Assembly (NCBI GenBank): GCA_905202115.1
Contig: CAJKQZ010000147.1
Coordinates: 1 to 6,125, forward strand
DNA: 6,125 bases
Source of the DNA: an uncultured Prevotellaceae bacterium
GTDB taxonomy: Bacteria; Bacteroidota; Bacteroidia; Bacteroidales; Bacteroidaceae
Direction of reading: 5' to 3'
The translations under genes and the position numbers were made by a program. Under the pieces are notes generated by a model. It ran no database searches and was not told where the DNA came from. It saw nothing but the letters and a program-made list of their open reading frames with translations. Shown here in pieces: positions 1 to 6,125 of this stretch (the first letter of the stretch is position 1; every line of letters starts with the position of its first letter).

Positions 1-95
1 TACACCTGCTGATTTTCAAGTGCTTGGCCGCTGACCGTTTTTGTCTGTAAAACCCAACGGCAAAGCAACGCGTATTTTAAGTTTCGTCCTAAAAG
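1..95. other. Left edge downstream of porV, unassigned
   Basis: No terminator with a clear GC stem and T run follows the porV stop. On the minus strand the frame of porV stays open from its TGA to the window edge, but without a good start codon. On the plus strand, frames ending at 34 and 50 could be the tail of a convergent gene, but both are too short to judge. Whether the cluster continues leftward cannot be decided here. Confidence 0.3.
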
Positions 96-1274
96 TCATC
101 TGCGACCGAACAAATCTTTTATACCGTCGAAATCGAATGCCAAAGAAACTCTTAACGTCTGATCAAGAGGATTGCTTGCTGCAGTGGAAATAACATAACC
201 TGCATCGAGCGAGAAAACATTCATACGGAATCCGGCTCCGACAGTAAAATATTTACGGTTTCCCTTCATTTTATTCTCATCATGATATCCGCCACGCAGA
301 ATGAATTTATCATTATAGGTATATTCCACACCTACACTCCATTGGATTTCCTTCAATTCTTCACTGAAACCGCCGGGAGCGTCGCTGAAACTTTTAAAAA
401 TGCCGGTTATGGGCGACTGATCGTAATAATCCTTCTGAAGTCGTTCCTGATAAGCCTCATCCGTTTCATCATCTTTCTGCAAAGGCATAGTAGGAACAAG
501 AAGTTTATTTATGTCGGCACAAAAAGCAATCTTATTATATTCGTTCAAAGGAACCAGATAATTAAATCCTATACGCAAATTCGTAGGAATAAAATACAAG
601 TTCTCATCTCCATATTTTATTTTACTACCGATATTGCTTATGTTCATACCCAAAGCCAAAAGACATTCGCGACTGCCCATTACCACATATTTATTGTAAT
701 ACATCGCAATATCTGCGGCAAAAGCAGAACCGGGAGAAGTATCGTCGCTATAATGACCGCTCAAATCGGAATAAATGTAACGCAAGGCAATGGCAGCTGC
801 AAAATTATCGCTCAACATTCGCGAAACACCTACATCAAAACTAAGTTCATAAGGCTTTATAGTCATATTATCGCCCGCATCTAACTCGCCAAGCGAAAAA
901 TAACGCAAAGAAGAACTTAAAGCCGTGTAATCACCAAGACGAGTATAGCCGGCCACATATCCGAGACCTATATCATTTACAAGTTGACGCAGCCAGGGAG
1001 TATAGTTTATAGCCAACCCCGCACGACTTATGGCAAAAGGATATTTTGCTGGATTCCATGCCTGCGAATTTGCGTCGGCCTCTGTTGCGGCTCCTATGTC
1101 GCCCAAACCTCCCGAACGGGCGTCAGGCCCAATCTTCAAGGAATTTACGGCTGTACTTACAGGATTAAACTGATCCTTGCCATCATCTGCTTTTGAAGAC
1201 AATGAAGCAATCGTACAAAGTAATGACAATAATATTATTCTGTATTTCATATGATTTCGAAAAGTATTTGACAT
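96..1274 (-). CDS. porV: Type IX secretion outer-membrane protein PorV
   Basis: 392 aa outer-membrane beta-barrel of the FadL-like PorV/PorQ group. In the T9SS, PorV caps or leaves the translocon with cargo, recognises the cargo sorting domain and shuttles it to PorU. Hallmarks: the N-terminal block GPDARSGGLGDIGAAT (49-64) followed by NSQAWNPAKYPF (69-80); alternating beta-strand pattern through the rest; a charged loop (about 265-285) leading to SFSDAPGGFSEE (295-306), which is typical of PorV; and strand-like C-terminal VSLAFDFD (376-383). The length is normal for the family. The signal peptide is MKYR plus IILLSLLCTIASLSS, cut near SKA|DD (A29/D30). The start is not settled: ATG 1274 is 21 bases after porU, while ATG 1250 (residue 9) gives a more standard short signal peptide. 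I kept the longer form. No separate Bacteroidota-type promoter is visible in the porU-porV gap, so it is likely co-transcribed. Assignment to PorV rather than PorQ rests on the loop motif and linkage to porU. Confidence 0.94.
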   Translation of the reverse strand: MSNTFRNHMKYRIILLSLLCTIASLSSKADDGKDQFNPVSTAVNSLKIGPDARSGGLGDIGAATEADANSQAWNPAKYPFAISRAGLAINYTPWLRQLVNDIGLGYVAGYTRLGDYTALSSSLRYFSLGELDAGDNMTIKPYELSFDVGVSRMLSDNFAAAIALRYIYSDLSGHYSDDTSPGSAFAADIAMYYNKYVVMGSRECLLALGMNISNIGSKIKYGDENLYFIPTNLRIGFNYLVPLNEYNKIAFCADINKLLVPTMPLQKDDETDEAYQERLQKDYYDQSPITGIFKSFSDAPGGFSEELKEIQWSVGVEYTYNDKFILRGGYHDENKMKGNRKYFTVGAGFRMNVFSLDAGYVISTAASNPLDQTLRVSLAFDFDGIKDLFGRR

Positions 1275-1295
1275 CTTATAAAACTACAAGCCGTT

Positions 1296-4200
1296 TTATT
1301 TATTGTTCAGTATTATTAATTTCTTGGTTTTAGAACTCTCATGACCGCCGTCTTCTGAAACTGAAACGCGATAAAGGTAAACTCCGCCGGGAAGTCTTGC
1401 CCCGTTTGAATTCGTAAGATTCCATGTCAGCGGATAATATCCGCTGTCGCTTTGCCCCGAAACTTTTGTTTCGTAAACAATCTGACCGTAAAGGTTATAA
1501 ACCTGAACATGGAATTGCATGTTACTCAGAGGACGGTCGTATGAAATCAACATTTCGGTACTATACGAAGCAGGATTGGGATTGCATGAAATATCGAGAA
1601 TCCGAGGCTTCAAATCACGCACAGCAACAAAATTCAGCATTTGCGACGACGAATTTCCAAACATATCCCATGCACGGAATATAAGGCGATGTTTTCCTGG
1701 CTCTAACTCAGGAATAGAAAAGTGCACACTTCCTTTTGAATATGTCCCGAAATCGTTTGTATAATAATCGTTCAAGACGTATGATGTCGCAGCATTTCCG
1801 TCGATAATAAGCTCCAGATCATGCCCTACGCCACTGCCTGTTGCATTAATACCGTCTTCGTCTTCAAGCAAAGCAACGAAATATGGAGAAAGATTTGTTT
1901 TATCGCCGTCACGGAAGTCCGGATTGTTCAGATATATGTACATTGCCGGCCCAACACTATCCCGCTCCAATTCTCCTGAAGAATTTATTGAAAATGCAGA
2001 GTTATATCCGTGCGCTTCTACAGCATGATCGTCTGTTGCTGAATAAAGACTCATCAAACAAGTTTCATCAGAATAACTTGCGTCAATAGAAACAGGAAAA
2101 CTGAATTCGAAACGTCCGTTCGCAACGGAATCCATGCCTTCGAACAATTTACGGGTGCGGTCGTAGAACGAGTAAGGCGTTAAATTGTTCCCTGCATTAT
2201 CATAACAGGTTATACGTTCTTTTTTGTCGTAAACAATAGTTGTTACCGTACCGCTGTAATCTTTTATTACAATTCCGTTGGTATTTTCTATATGCCCCAC
2301 CACTTTCGCCACACTACCGGCTGAAAGATTTATTGTTGAGTTATTAGCACGTTTACCATTTATACTATCTATAATTATTCGTTTGGTCGGATACATAAGT
2401 CTCAGAGCCGGATCTCCGGTAAGCACATATTTCATTTTATTAATGGTCTTGTCGCTGGATTCCGAAGATGTAACCAAAGAACATTTGGCCTTAGCGAGCG
2501 CCTTTCCCATAGGCATAGGTTTCCCGTCATCGTCGGAAAGAAGATTTTCCATTAAGAAAGAATTGAGATACTTATTACGGGTTGAATAAACCGAACGTGT
2601 CGCGCTGATAAAAGCAATCGCGCCACCGCCCTCATTCAACAGGGCAGTTTCGCCTATCGTTTCTTCCTGCGAGTCGAAAGGAGTAATTTCACAGGAAGAA
2701 AAAATCCATAGTGCAAGATTCTTCGTTTTGCTTTCCTTGAAATCGTTTAGCGTAAGAACCTTTTCATGCGAAACTGAAGACGGCGCGCCATGTCCGGTAT
2801 AATTCATTATCAACGCACCGTTCGTCATATAATTCTTTAATTGCTTCGTTATTTCAGGATATGTATTTCCTGTGGAAGTTTTTTCAACCTTGTATGCGTC
2901 CCAATAAACGCGACGGACATTATAGCTTGGATGTGTCTTTTCTACCCACGCCGCAATACTTTCGGCATCAGACATAAGAGAATTGCTTTCCTTATCATCA
3001 TCTCCCAACATGCAGATAAGATTTTTCCATGCCCCGACATTCTCATTTTTCATGTATGAAATAGTCTTATCAACCATTACCTTTGCCTCGCTTTCTGTAC
3101 GCACGGGGAAACGGCCTATGTATAAATCCAACTTTTCGTACGACATATTTTTCCCCTCTTCGTCGTCAAGAAAGCCGAAGAAGTCATCCGTAACATAACA
3201 TGAGATTTCGTTTGTAGAGTTCCATGATTCATAACAAAGCAGAAAGTCATCCGGATTATAATTTCTCCATTCCTGCGTTATCATGCGATTGTCCCAACCT
3301 GCGTCGCCGAACAGAAGCAGATATTTTGGCATATCATTATCCGAATCAGCTCTATCGTAAAGCATTTTCATGTAACGACGGTACGCCATTGCGTCGGGAG
3401 TGCCCGAAGAAAACTCATTATATATCTCATCAGCCCTGACAAGACGTATTCTAAGCCCGTCATTTTCCACATGAGCGTCAATAAGGCGTTGCGCTTGCGA
3501 AACAAGTTTGCCGCTTTTGGGAACGATAACAACCATATCATAATCTTTATCGGCGTGCAAGTCCTGATTACCGACATGTTCCACAAAAACAGGAGCAGGA
3601 AACGTTGAAGCCGTATTAACCACCACATATCTGTCGGAAGCTACGGGCAGCGTCACCTTCAGCGACATTCCGCTTTGCGTTCCCACTATATTTTCCTGAG
3701 CTCTGCCAGCCTTGCCTATTCTCCATACCTTTGTATCACTATTGGCAGAAGATATAGAATATATTCCCGACTGTTTATTAGTAGGATCGCTCATAACAAA
3801 GAACGAAGACGAGAGATTAAGCCTGCGTTCATAATTAACGGCAATATAATCGAGGCGCGCGGAATGTCCGGCCGTTGTTGTAAAACGAACATCGTTTACA
3901 GAAGAAAGCGATGCCGCCGTATATGTTTTTTCTACAAGCCTTGCTTTATTTCCCTCCTCGCCATAATTCGTGTTATTCAGCAAAGGAATTGTCATCGTTC
4001 CTAACTTTTCTGAATTCAACACCACATCGACGTTTGTTGCAGCCGAAGCATTTGCAGCCGTAAAAACCACTGTTACATAAGCGTTGCTTCCTTCTACGGC
4101 ATCAGGTGTGGAAACCTGGTACGAACGCGTATTTCCGTTAGCAAAGTCGTAGCGGTCAAAGAATTGCTGTCCTCCGCTGTACCAGCTGAAATAGTCGTCT

Positions 4201-5141
4201 TCATACAAGGCATACGACTGGACAGAAGTTCGTTCGACCGCCGTGGAAGGCTCTGCCGAAACATCCTGCATTACAGCAGGATTATCACCTTCTGTCAGAA
4301 AATAATACGAATATGACGAATAAGGATTGTTCACATGCCGCCACTTGCCGCTGACATATGTCCATTTCGTAACCCCCTCTGCATAAAACAAGATAGTAGA
4401 GCCGTTACGGTAAAGAGGTATTTCCTGCAAATCATCGTAGTCCGGCTTGTCTCCGGTATAAGTTATCACGGAATCCTGCACAAGTCCGCCATAGCCGTAC
4501 AACTTAACACGTGAAGGATCTGAGAACCCAGCCGACGACAGGAAAGATTTCGTAAGAGAATATACTCCTTCGGAACTCACACGGATTTTCACCCATTTTC
4601 CTTGCGAAAGGACGGAATGTTCAGCATAGCGCGAATTGTTTTCGGACGAAAGCAAAACGGACGAGGCACGAGTTGAAGCAAGAGAAGAAGACGATATGCT
4701 TTTTGCATTATAAGCCATACCATTACGATATACGGCCAGCTTGCAATTTGTAATTCTATAATAAACTCCATTGCGCTTCACAAAAGGAACAAATGTCACG
4801 TCTAACTTTCCTGTTTTGCGCTCGACGGCATAATGGTATTCAGGGGTTATTTCCTCACCTAATTCTGGAGAGATTTTCTTTATCAACTTCGTTTCCTCAT
4901 CCGACAACCTTTTATATTCCGGATATTCCACTTTCAGTCTGAACGAAGCACCAATTTCGGCGCGCCCCAAGTCGATTTGCGTTTCAAATACCGGCAAAGG
5001 ATCGGATACAGGAGTTTCTTTCTCTGTTATGCTCACAAAGATTCCTGCTCCTACGGTTTTTACAGTATCGGCATACATATCGGCATGCGCGGCCTTGCAA
5101 AACAGTAAAGCAAACAACGTAAGGATATATATTCGTTTCAT
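1296..5141 (-). CDS. porU: Type IX secretion system sortase PorU (C25 gingipain-like)
   Basis: 1281 aa outer-surface cysteine protease that removes the C-terminal sorting domain of T9SS cargo and transfers the cargo to A-type lipopolysaccharide. Residues 1-20 are a Sec signal peptide (MKRIY, hydrophobic core, cut after AHA); F before Cys15 argues against a lipobox. Residues 21 to about 530 are a long N-terminal region with a Ser-rich patch (148-170). The peptidase C25 domain spans about 534-917. It contains YLLLFGDAGWDNR (607-619), YVTDDFFGFLDDEEG (649-663), LYIGRFPVR (673-681), catalytic His784 in NYTGHG, catalytic Cys817 in FSSCEI, and the closing LTGDPALRL (907-915). I checked both catalytic codons in the DNA (2792-2790 CAT, 2693-2691 TGT). 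Residues 920-1180 look like beta-rich Ig-type modules. Residues 1181-1281 resemble a type A sorting domain: NPNP (1187-1190), VYNLYGQIV (1214-1222), LPGGVYLYRV (1250-1259), KTKKLIILN (1271-1279). Starts 13 bases after the FAH-family stop and ends 21 bases before porV. Confidence 0.96.
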   Translation of the reverse strand: MKRIYILTLFALLFCKAAHADMYADTVKTVGAGIFVSITEKETPVSDPLPVFETQIDLGRAEIGASFRLKVEYPEYKRLSDEETKLIKKISPELGEEITPEYHYAVERKTGKLDVTFVPFVKRNGVYYRITNCKLAVYRNGMAYNAKSISSSSLASTRASSVLLSSENNSRYAEHSVLSQGKWVKIRVSSEGVYSLTKSFLSSAGFSDPSRVKLYGYGGLVQDSVITYTGDKPDYDDLQEIPLYRNGSTILFYAEGVTKWTYVSGKWRHVNNPYSSYSYYFLTEGDNPAVMQDVSAEPSTAVERTSVQSYALYEDDYFSWYSGGQQFFDRYDFANGNTRSYQVSTPDAVEGSNAYVTVVFTAANASAATNVDVVLNSEKLGTMTIPLLNNTNYGEEGNKARLVEKTYTAASLSSVNDVRFTTTAGHSARLDYIAVNYERRLNLSSSFFVMSDPTNKQSGIYSISSANSDTKVWRIGKAGRAQENIVGTQSGMSLKVTLPVASDRYVVVNTASTFPAPVFVEHVGNQDLHADKDYDMVVIVPKSGKLVSQAQRLIDAHVENDGLRIRLVRADEIYNEFSSGTPDAMAYRRYMKMLYDRADSDNDMPKYLLLFGDAGWDNRMITQEWRNYNPDDFLLCYESWNSTNEISCYVTDDFFGFLDDEEGKNMSYEKLDLYIGRFPVRTESEAKVMVDKTISYMKNENVGAWKNLICMLGDDDKESNSLMSDAESIAAWVEKTHPSYNVRRVYWDAYKVEKTSTGNTYPEITKQLKNYMTNGALIMNYTGHGAPSSVSHEKVLTLNDFKESKTKNLALWIFSSCEITPFDSQEETIGETALLNEGGGAIAFISATRSVYSTRNKYLNSFLMENLLSDDDGKPMPMGKALAKAKCSLVTSSESSDKTINKMKYVLTGDPALRLMYPTKRIIIDSINGKRANNSTINLSAGSVAKVVGHIENTNGIVIKDYSGTVTTIVYDKKERITCYDNAGNNLTPYSFYDRTRKLFEGMDSVANGRFEFSFPVSIDASYSDETCLMSLYSATDDHAVEAHGYNSAFSINSSGELERDSVGPAMYIYLNNPDFRDGDKTNLSPYFVALLEDEDGINATGSGVGHDLELIIDGNAATSYVLNDYYTNDFGTYSKGSVHFSIPELEPGKHRLIFRAWDMFGNSSSQMLNFVAVRDLKPRILDISCNPNPASYSTEMLISYDRPLSNMQFHVQVYNLYGQIVYETKVSGQSDSGYYPLTWNLTNSNGARLPGGVYLYRVSVSEDGGHESSKTKKLIILNNK

Positions 5142-5154
5142 CTGAAAACTCTTA

Positions 5155-5769
5155 TCATTTCACATTAAAATCCAGCACTTTCACGCCATTTATACAGCCT
5201 CCGTAATGAGTGTCCTGATTAGCCCTGAACGGTTTGTCTGTCATCGGAATGAAAAGCACGTCTCCCTGGCGGATCATGTAGTATCGGCTTACTTCTGAGA
5301 GAGCCTGCGCCACACGTTGATTAATGCCCGAAAGGCGCTCGCTGACAACGGCAACACTATCCACTTCAAGTTTAAGTTCACAGTCGTCTTCGGTTTTGCC
5401 GTCATGTTCCGTAAAACTCCCTATCGTGGCTGCGCCGTCGAAACTAACCGCCACATCCCACGGCAACTGCTGTTGCGAGAGTTTTTCACGCAAATCGCTC
5501 AGTTCGAACCTAACTCCCACGGTAAAAGCATCGAAATAGCGATAAGCGAAACGTTCAGGTATGCTCTTCCCCAAGCGACAAATTCTGAAAGCCAGGCAAC
5601 ACAAAGCCGAGCATTCGCCTCCGTAATCGGGAATAAACATCGGCTTGCCGTGTGTGAGCAAGGCCGTATCTGCCAATGTGTATATCTGCATATTGTGTGC
5701 CACTTTATGTAACGCACTATCGTTTATATTATTGTCCCGCCGCTCCGGCTCTGTTACTATAACTTTCAT
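5155..5769 (-). CDS. FAH-family protein, probable catalytically dead homologue
   Basis: 204 aa, soluble, with no signal peptide or membrane segment, so probably cytoplasmic. The family (fumarylacetoacetate hydrolase / hydroxyheptadienedioate isomerase / acylpyruvase fold) normally uses a divalent metal to cleave or isomerise 2-oxo acids. Scaffold motifs are clear: LADTALL (32-38), FIPDYG (45-50), RLGKSI (65-70), FAYRYFD (74-80), LPWDV (102-106), FDGAATIG (110-117) and a closing VKVLDFNVK. The active-site signatures are not: the usual E-x-E becomes L56-C-C58, the GIDF-type Asp becomes R87, the Lys of the AK-x-FD motif becomes V108, FTGTP becomes FIPM (173-176), and the N-terminal G-x-N-Y segment is replaced by EPERRD. 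The reading frame is intact. I chose ATG 5769 because family members start MKI/MKV. A TTG eight codons upstream (5793) lies inside the -7 promoter element and cannot be used from that promoter. It is the first gene of the cluster, 13 bases before porU. Family assignment is fairly sure; loss of catalysis is inferred from motifs recalled from the family. Confidence 0.8.
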   Translation of the reverse strand: MKVIVTEPERRDNNINDSALHKVAHNMQIYTLADTALLTHGKPMFIPDYGGECSALCCLAFRICRLGKSIPERFAYRYFDAFTVGVRFELSDLREKLSQQQLPWDVAVSFDGAATIGSFTEHDGKTEDDCELKLEVDSVAVVSERLSGINQRVAQALSEVSRYYMIRQGDVLFIPMTDKPFRANQDTHYGGCINGVKVLDFNVK

Positions 5770-5790
5770 GTAAATCCAATCATTTATGCA

Positions 5791-5822
5791 CAAAAATACA
5801 ACTTTTCCTCCGCAGGCACAAA
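5791..5822 (-). promoter_or_regulatory. Bacteroidota-type promoter of the FAH-porU-porV cluster
   Basis: Read on the minus strand, TTTG (5822-5819) is followed after exactly 20 bases by TATTTTTG (5798-5791). This fits the Bacteroidota consensus of a -33 TTTG and a -7 TAnnTTTG. Transcription would start near 5786, giving a leader of about 15-20 bases before ATG 5769. The CAAAnnTA pattern (plus-strand view of the -7 box) does not recur elsewhere in the 5800-6125 gap. The short leader has no obvious Shine-Dalgarno sequence, which is normal for this phylum. It is the only convincing promoter I see ahead of the three genes. Confidence 0.75.
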
Positions 5823-5864
5823 CAGGTATATCCTATTGAATAATTCGGTCTTCGAAATAACACA

Positions 5865-5880
5865 AACCGCCTCTGCGGTT
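5865..5880. repeat. Short GC-rich hairpin, AACCGC-CTCT-GCGGTT
   Basis: A perfect 6-bp stem with a 4-base loop, the strongest small hairpin in the intergenic region. On the minus strand the stem is followed by TGTGTTATTT, which is T-rich but not an unbroken U tract, so it is at best a weak terminator for a transcript entering from beyond 6125. On the plus strand no T run follows. It sits about 43 bases upstream of the -33 box of the cluster promoter. Confidence 0.4.
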
Positions 5881-5953
5881 ACAATCTTACAGGTGTTTCG
5901 GAATCAGAACAGCCACAATGTAAAAACGAGGAGAAAAGGCAATCAGAACATTA

Positions 5954-6036
5954 TTTCCGAGATATTTTAATGTAGTCAGACAATGATAAAAGGCATGTTC
6001 AGCAGAAAACCAACCGGAAATTTCTCATCTCGGAAA
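5954..6036. repeat. Perfect 10-bp inverted repeat, arms 63 bases apart
   Basis: TTTCCGAGAT at 5954-5963 is matched by its exact reverse complement ATCTCGGAAA at 6027-6036; the match does not extend in either direction. The whole element is 83 bases. The bases just outside the arms (ATTA and GAAG) are not a target-site duplication. It could be the closing stem of a structured RNA, a pair of protein-binding sites, or chance. Confidence 0.4.
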
Positions 6037-6043
6037 GAAGCTC

Positions 6044-6078
6044 AAAAAAAAGAAATATTTTTTCTGCACAGTAAAAAA
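6044..6078. repeat. A/T tract with hairpin potential
   Basis: A run of eight A (6044-6051) is followed by T6 (6058-6063), CTG-CA-CAG (6064-6071), one T, then A6 (6073-6078). T6-CTG can pair with CAG-A6 around a two-base loop with one bulged base. On the minus strand this hairpin is followed by TATTTC and eight T, which resembles an A/T-rich factor-independent terminator for a gene coming from beyond the right edge. The stem has little GC, so the call is weak. Confidence 0.25.
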
Positions 6079-6084
6079 CTTCCC

Positions 6085-6119
6085 GCAGATAATTCAAATT
6101 ACATAGGAGATAATTCAAA
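6085..6119. repeat. Tandem-phased direct repeat, 14 bp, 21-bp period
   Basis: GCAGATAATTCAAA (6085-6098) and GGAGATAATTCAAA (6106-6119) match at 13 of 14 positions; the 12 bases AGATAATTCAAA are identical. The period of 21 bases is two helical turns, so both copies face the same side of the DNA. On the minus strand each reads TTTGAATTATCT, starting with the TTTG seen in Bacteroidota -33 boxes, but no matching TAnnTTTG is correctly spaced. The function is unknown and the repeat may continue past the window edge. Confidence 0.45.
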
Positions 6120-6125
6120 ATATGT

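Larger units (their letters stand above)
5823..6125. other. Intergenic region without a credible gene
   Basis: About 300 A+T-rich bases upstream of the cluster promoter. I find no open frame on either strand that looks like protein or like the end of an upstream gene, and no tRNA-like cloverleaf or CRISPR pattern. It does hold a 6-bp-stem hairpin (5865-5880), a perfect 10-bp inverted repeat with arms 63 bases apart (5954-6036), an A/T tract with hairpin potential (6044-6078) and a direct repeat at the right edge (6085-6119). The spacing is generous compared with the tight gaps inside the cluster, so a small RNA or the control region of a gene beyond 6125 could lie here. Confidence 0.6.

Noticed and set aside
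35..60. Possible hairpin (CCGTT with AACGG, or GTTTT with AAAAC) downstream of porV
   Set aside because: The two pairings compete, each has only about 5 bp, and no T run follows on either strand, so it does not support a terminator.
15..99. A 27-codon minus-strand frame whose ATG overlaps the porV stop as ATGA, ending at a TGA near the left edge
   Set aside because: ATGA overlap is typical of coupled genes, but the product is very short, has no recognisable motif and no signal peptide, so it is most simply a chance frame.
282..884. A 200-codon plus-strand open frame opposite porV
   Set aside because: It is antisense to a gene with strong family motifs, its composition is rich in Ile, Arg and Phe without domain features, and it has no promoter; it is a shadow frame.
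1250..1295. A separate promoter for porV
   Set aside because: No TAnnTTTG element is present on the minus strand in the gap or just upstream of it, and the 21-base gap fits co-transcription.
5317..5712. A 131-codon plus-strand open frame opposite the FAH-family gene
   Set aside because: The minus-strand frame carries the family motifs, and the antisense frame shows none.
5954..6036. The 10-bp inverted repeat as the ends of a miniature transposable element
   Set aside because: No target-site duplication flanks the arms and there is no second copy in the window.

Overview
The window holds a compact, single-direction cluster on the minus strand that is recognisable as a type IX secretion system (T9SS) surface-maturation locus of a Bacteroidota bacterium, probably of the order Bacteroidales. 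The evidence is a PorU sortase with an intact gingipain-type Cys/His dyad, a PorV outer-membrane barrel protein next to it, and a promoter of the Bacteroidota-specific form (TTTG, 20 bases, TATTTTTG) rather than a sigma70 type. I cannot name the genus.

Layout in the direction of transcription (right to left). About 300 bases without a credible gene (5823-6125) carry several small repeats and inverted repeats. A near-consensus promoter follows (5791-5822). Next come a short fumarylacetoacetate hydrolase (FAH)-family protein (5769-5155), porU (5141-1296) and porV (1274-96), separated by only 13 and 21 bases. The last 95 bases at the left edge contain nothing I can assign. The spacing and the single visible promoter suggest one transcript.

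How the genes work together: in known T9SSs, PorV binds substrates that have crossed the outer membrane and delivers them to PorU. PorU removes the C-terminal sorting domain and joins the cargo to lipopolysaccharide at the cell surface. This window therefore encodes two members of the surface attachment complex. The translocon and motor are not here, which is usual because T9SS genes are scattered.

The most notable point is the FAH-family gene at the head of the cluster. It keeps the scaffold of the family, but by motif alignment it has lost all three metal ligands, the active-site lysine, the N-terminal G-x-N-Y signature and the TGTP loop. It reads as a pseudoenzyme that has stayed intact, with a good promoter, ahead of two T9SS genes.
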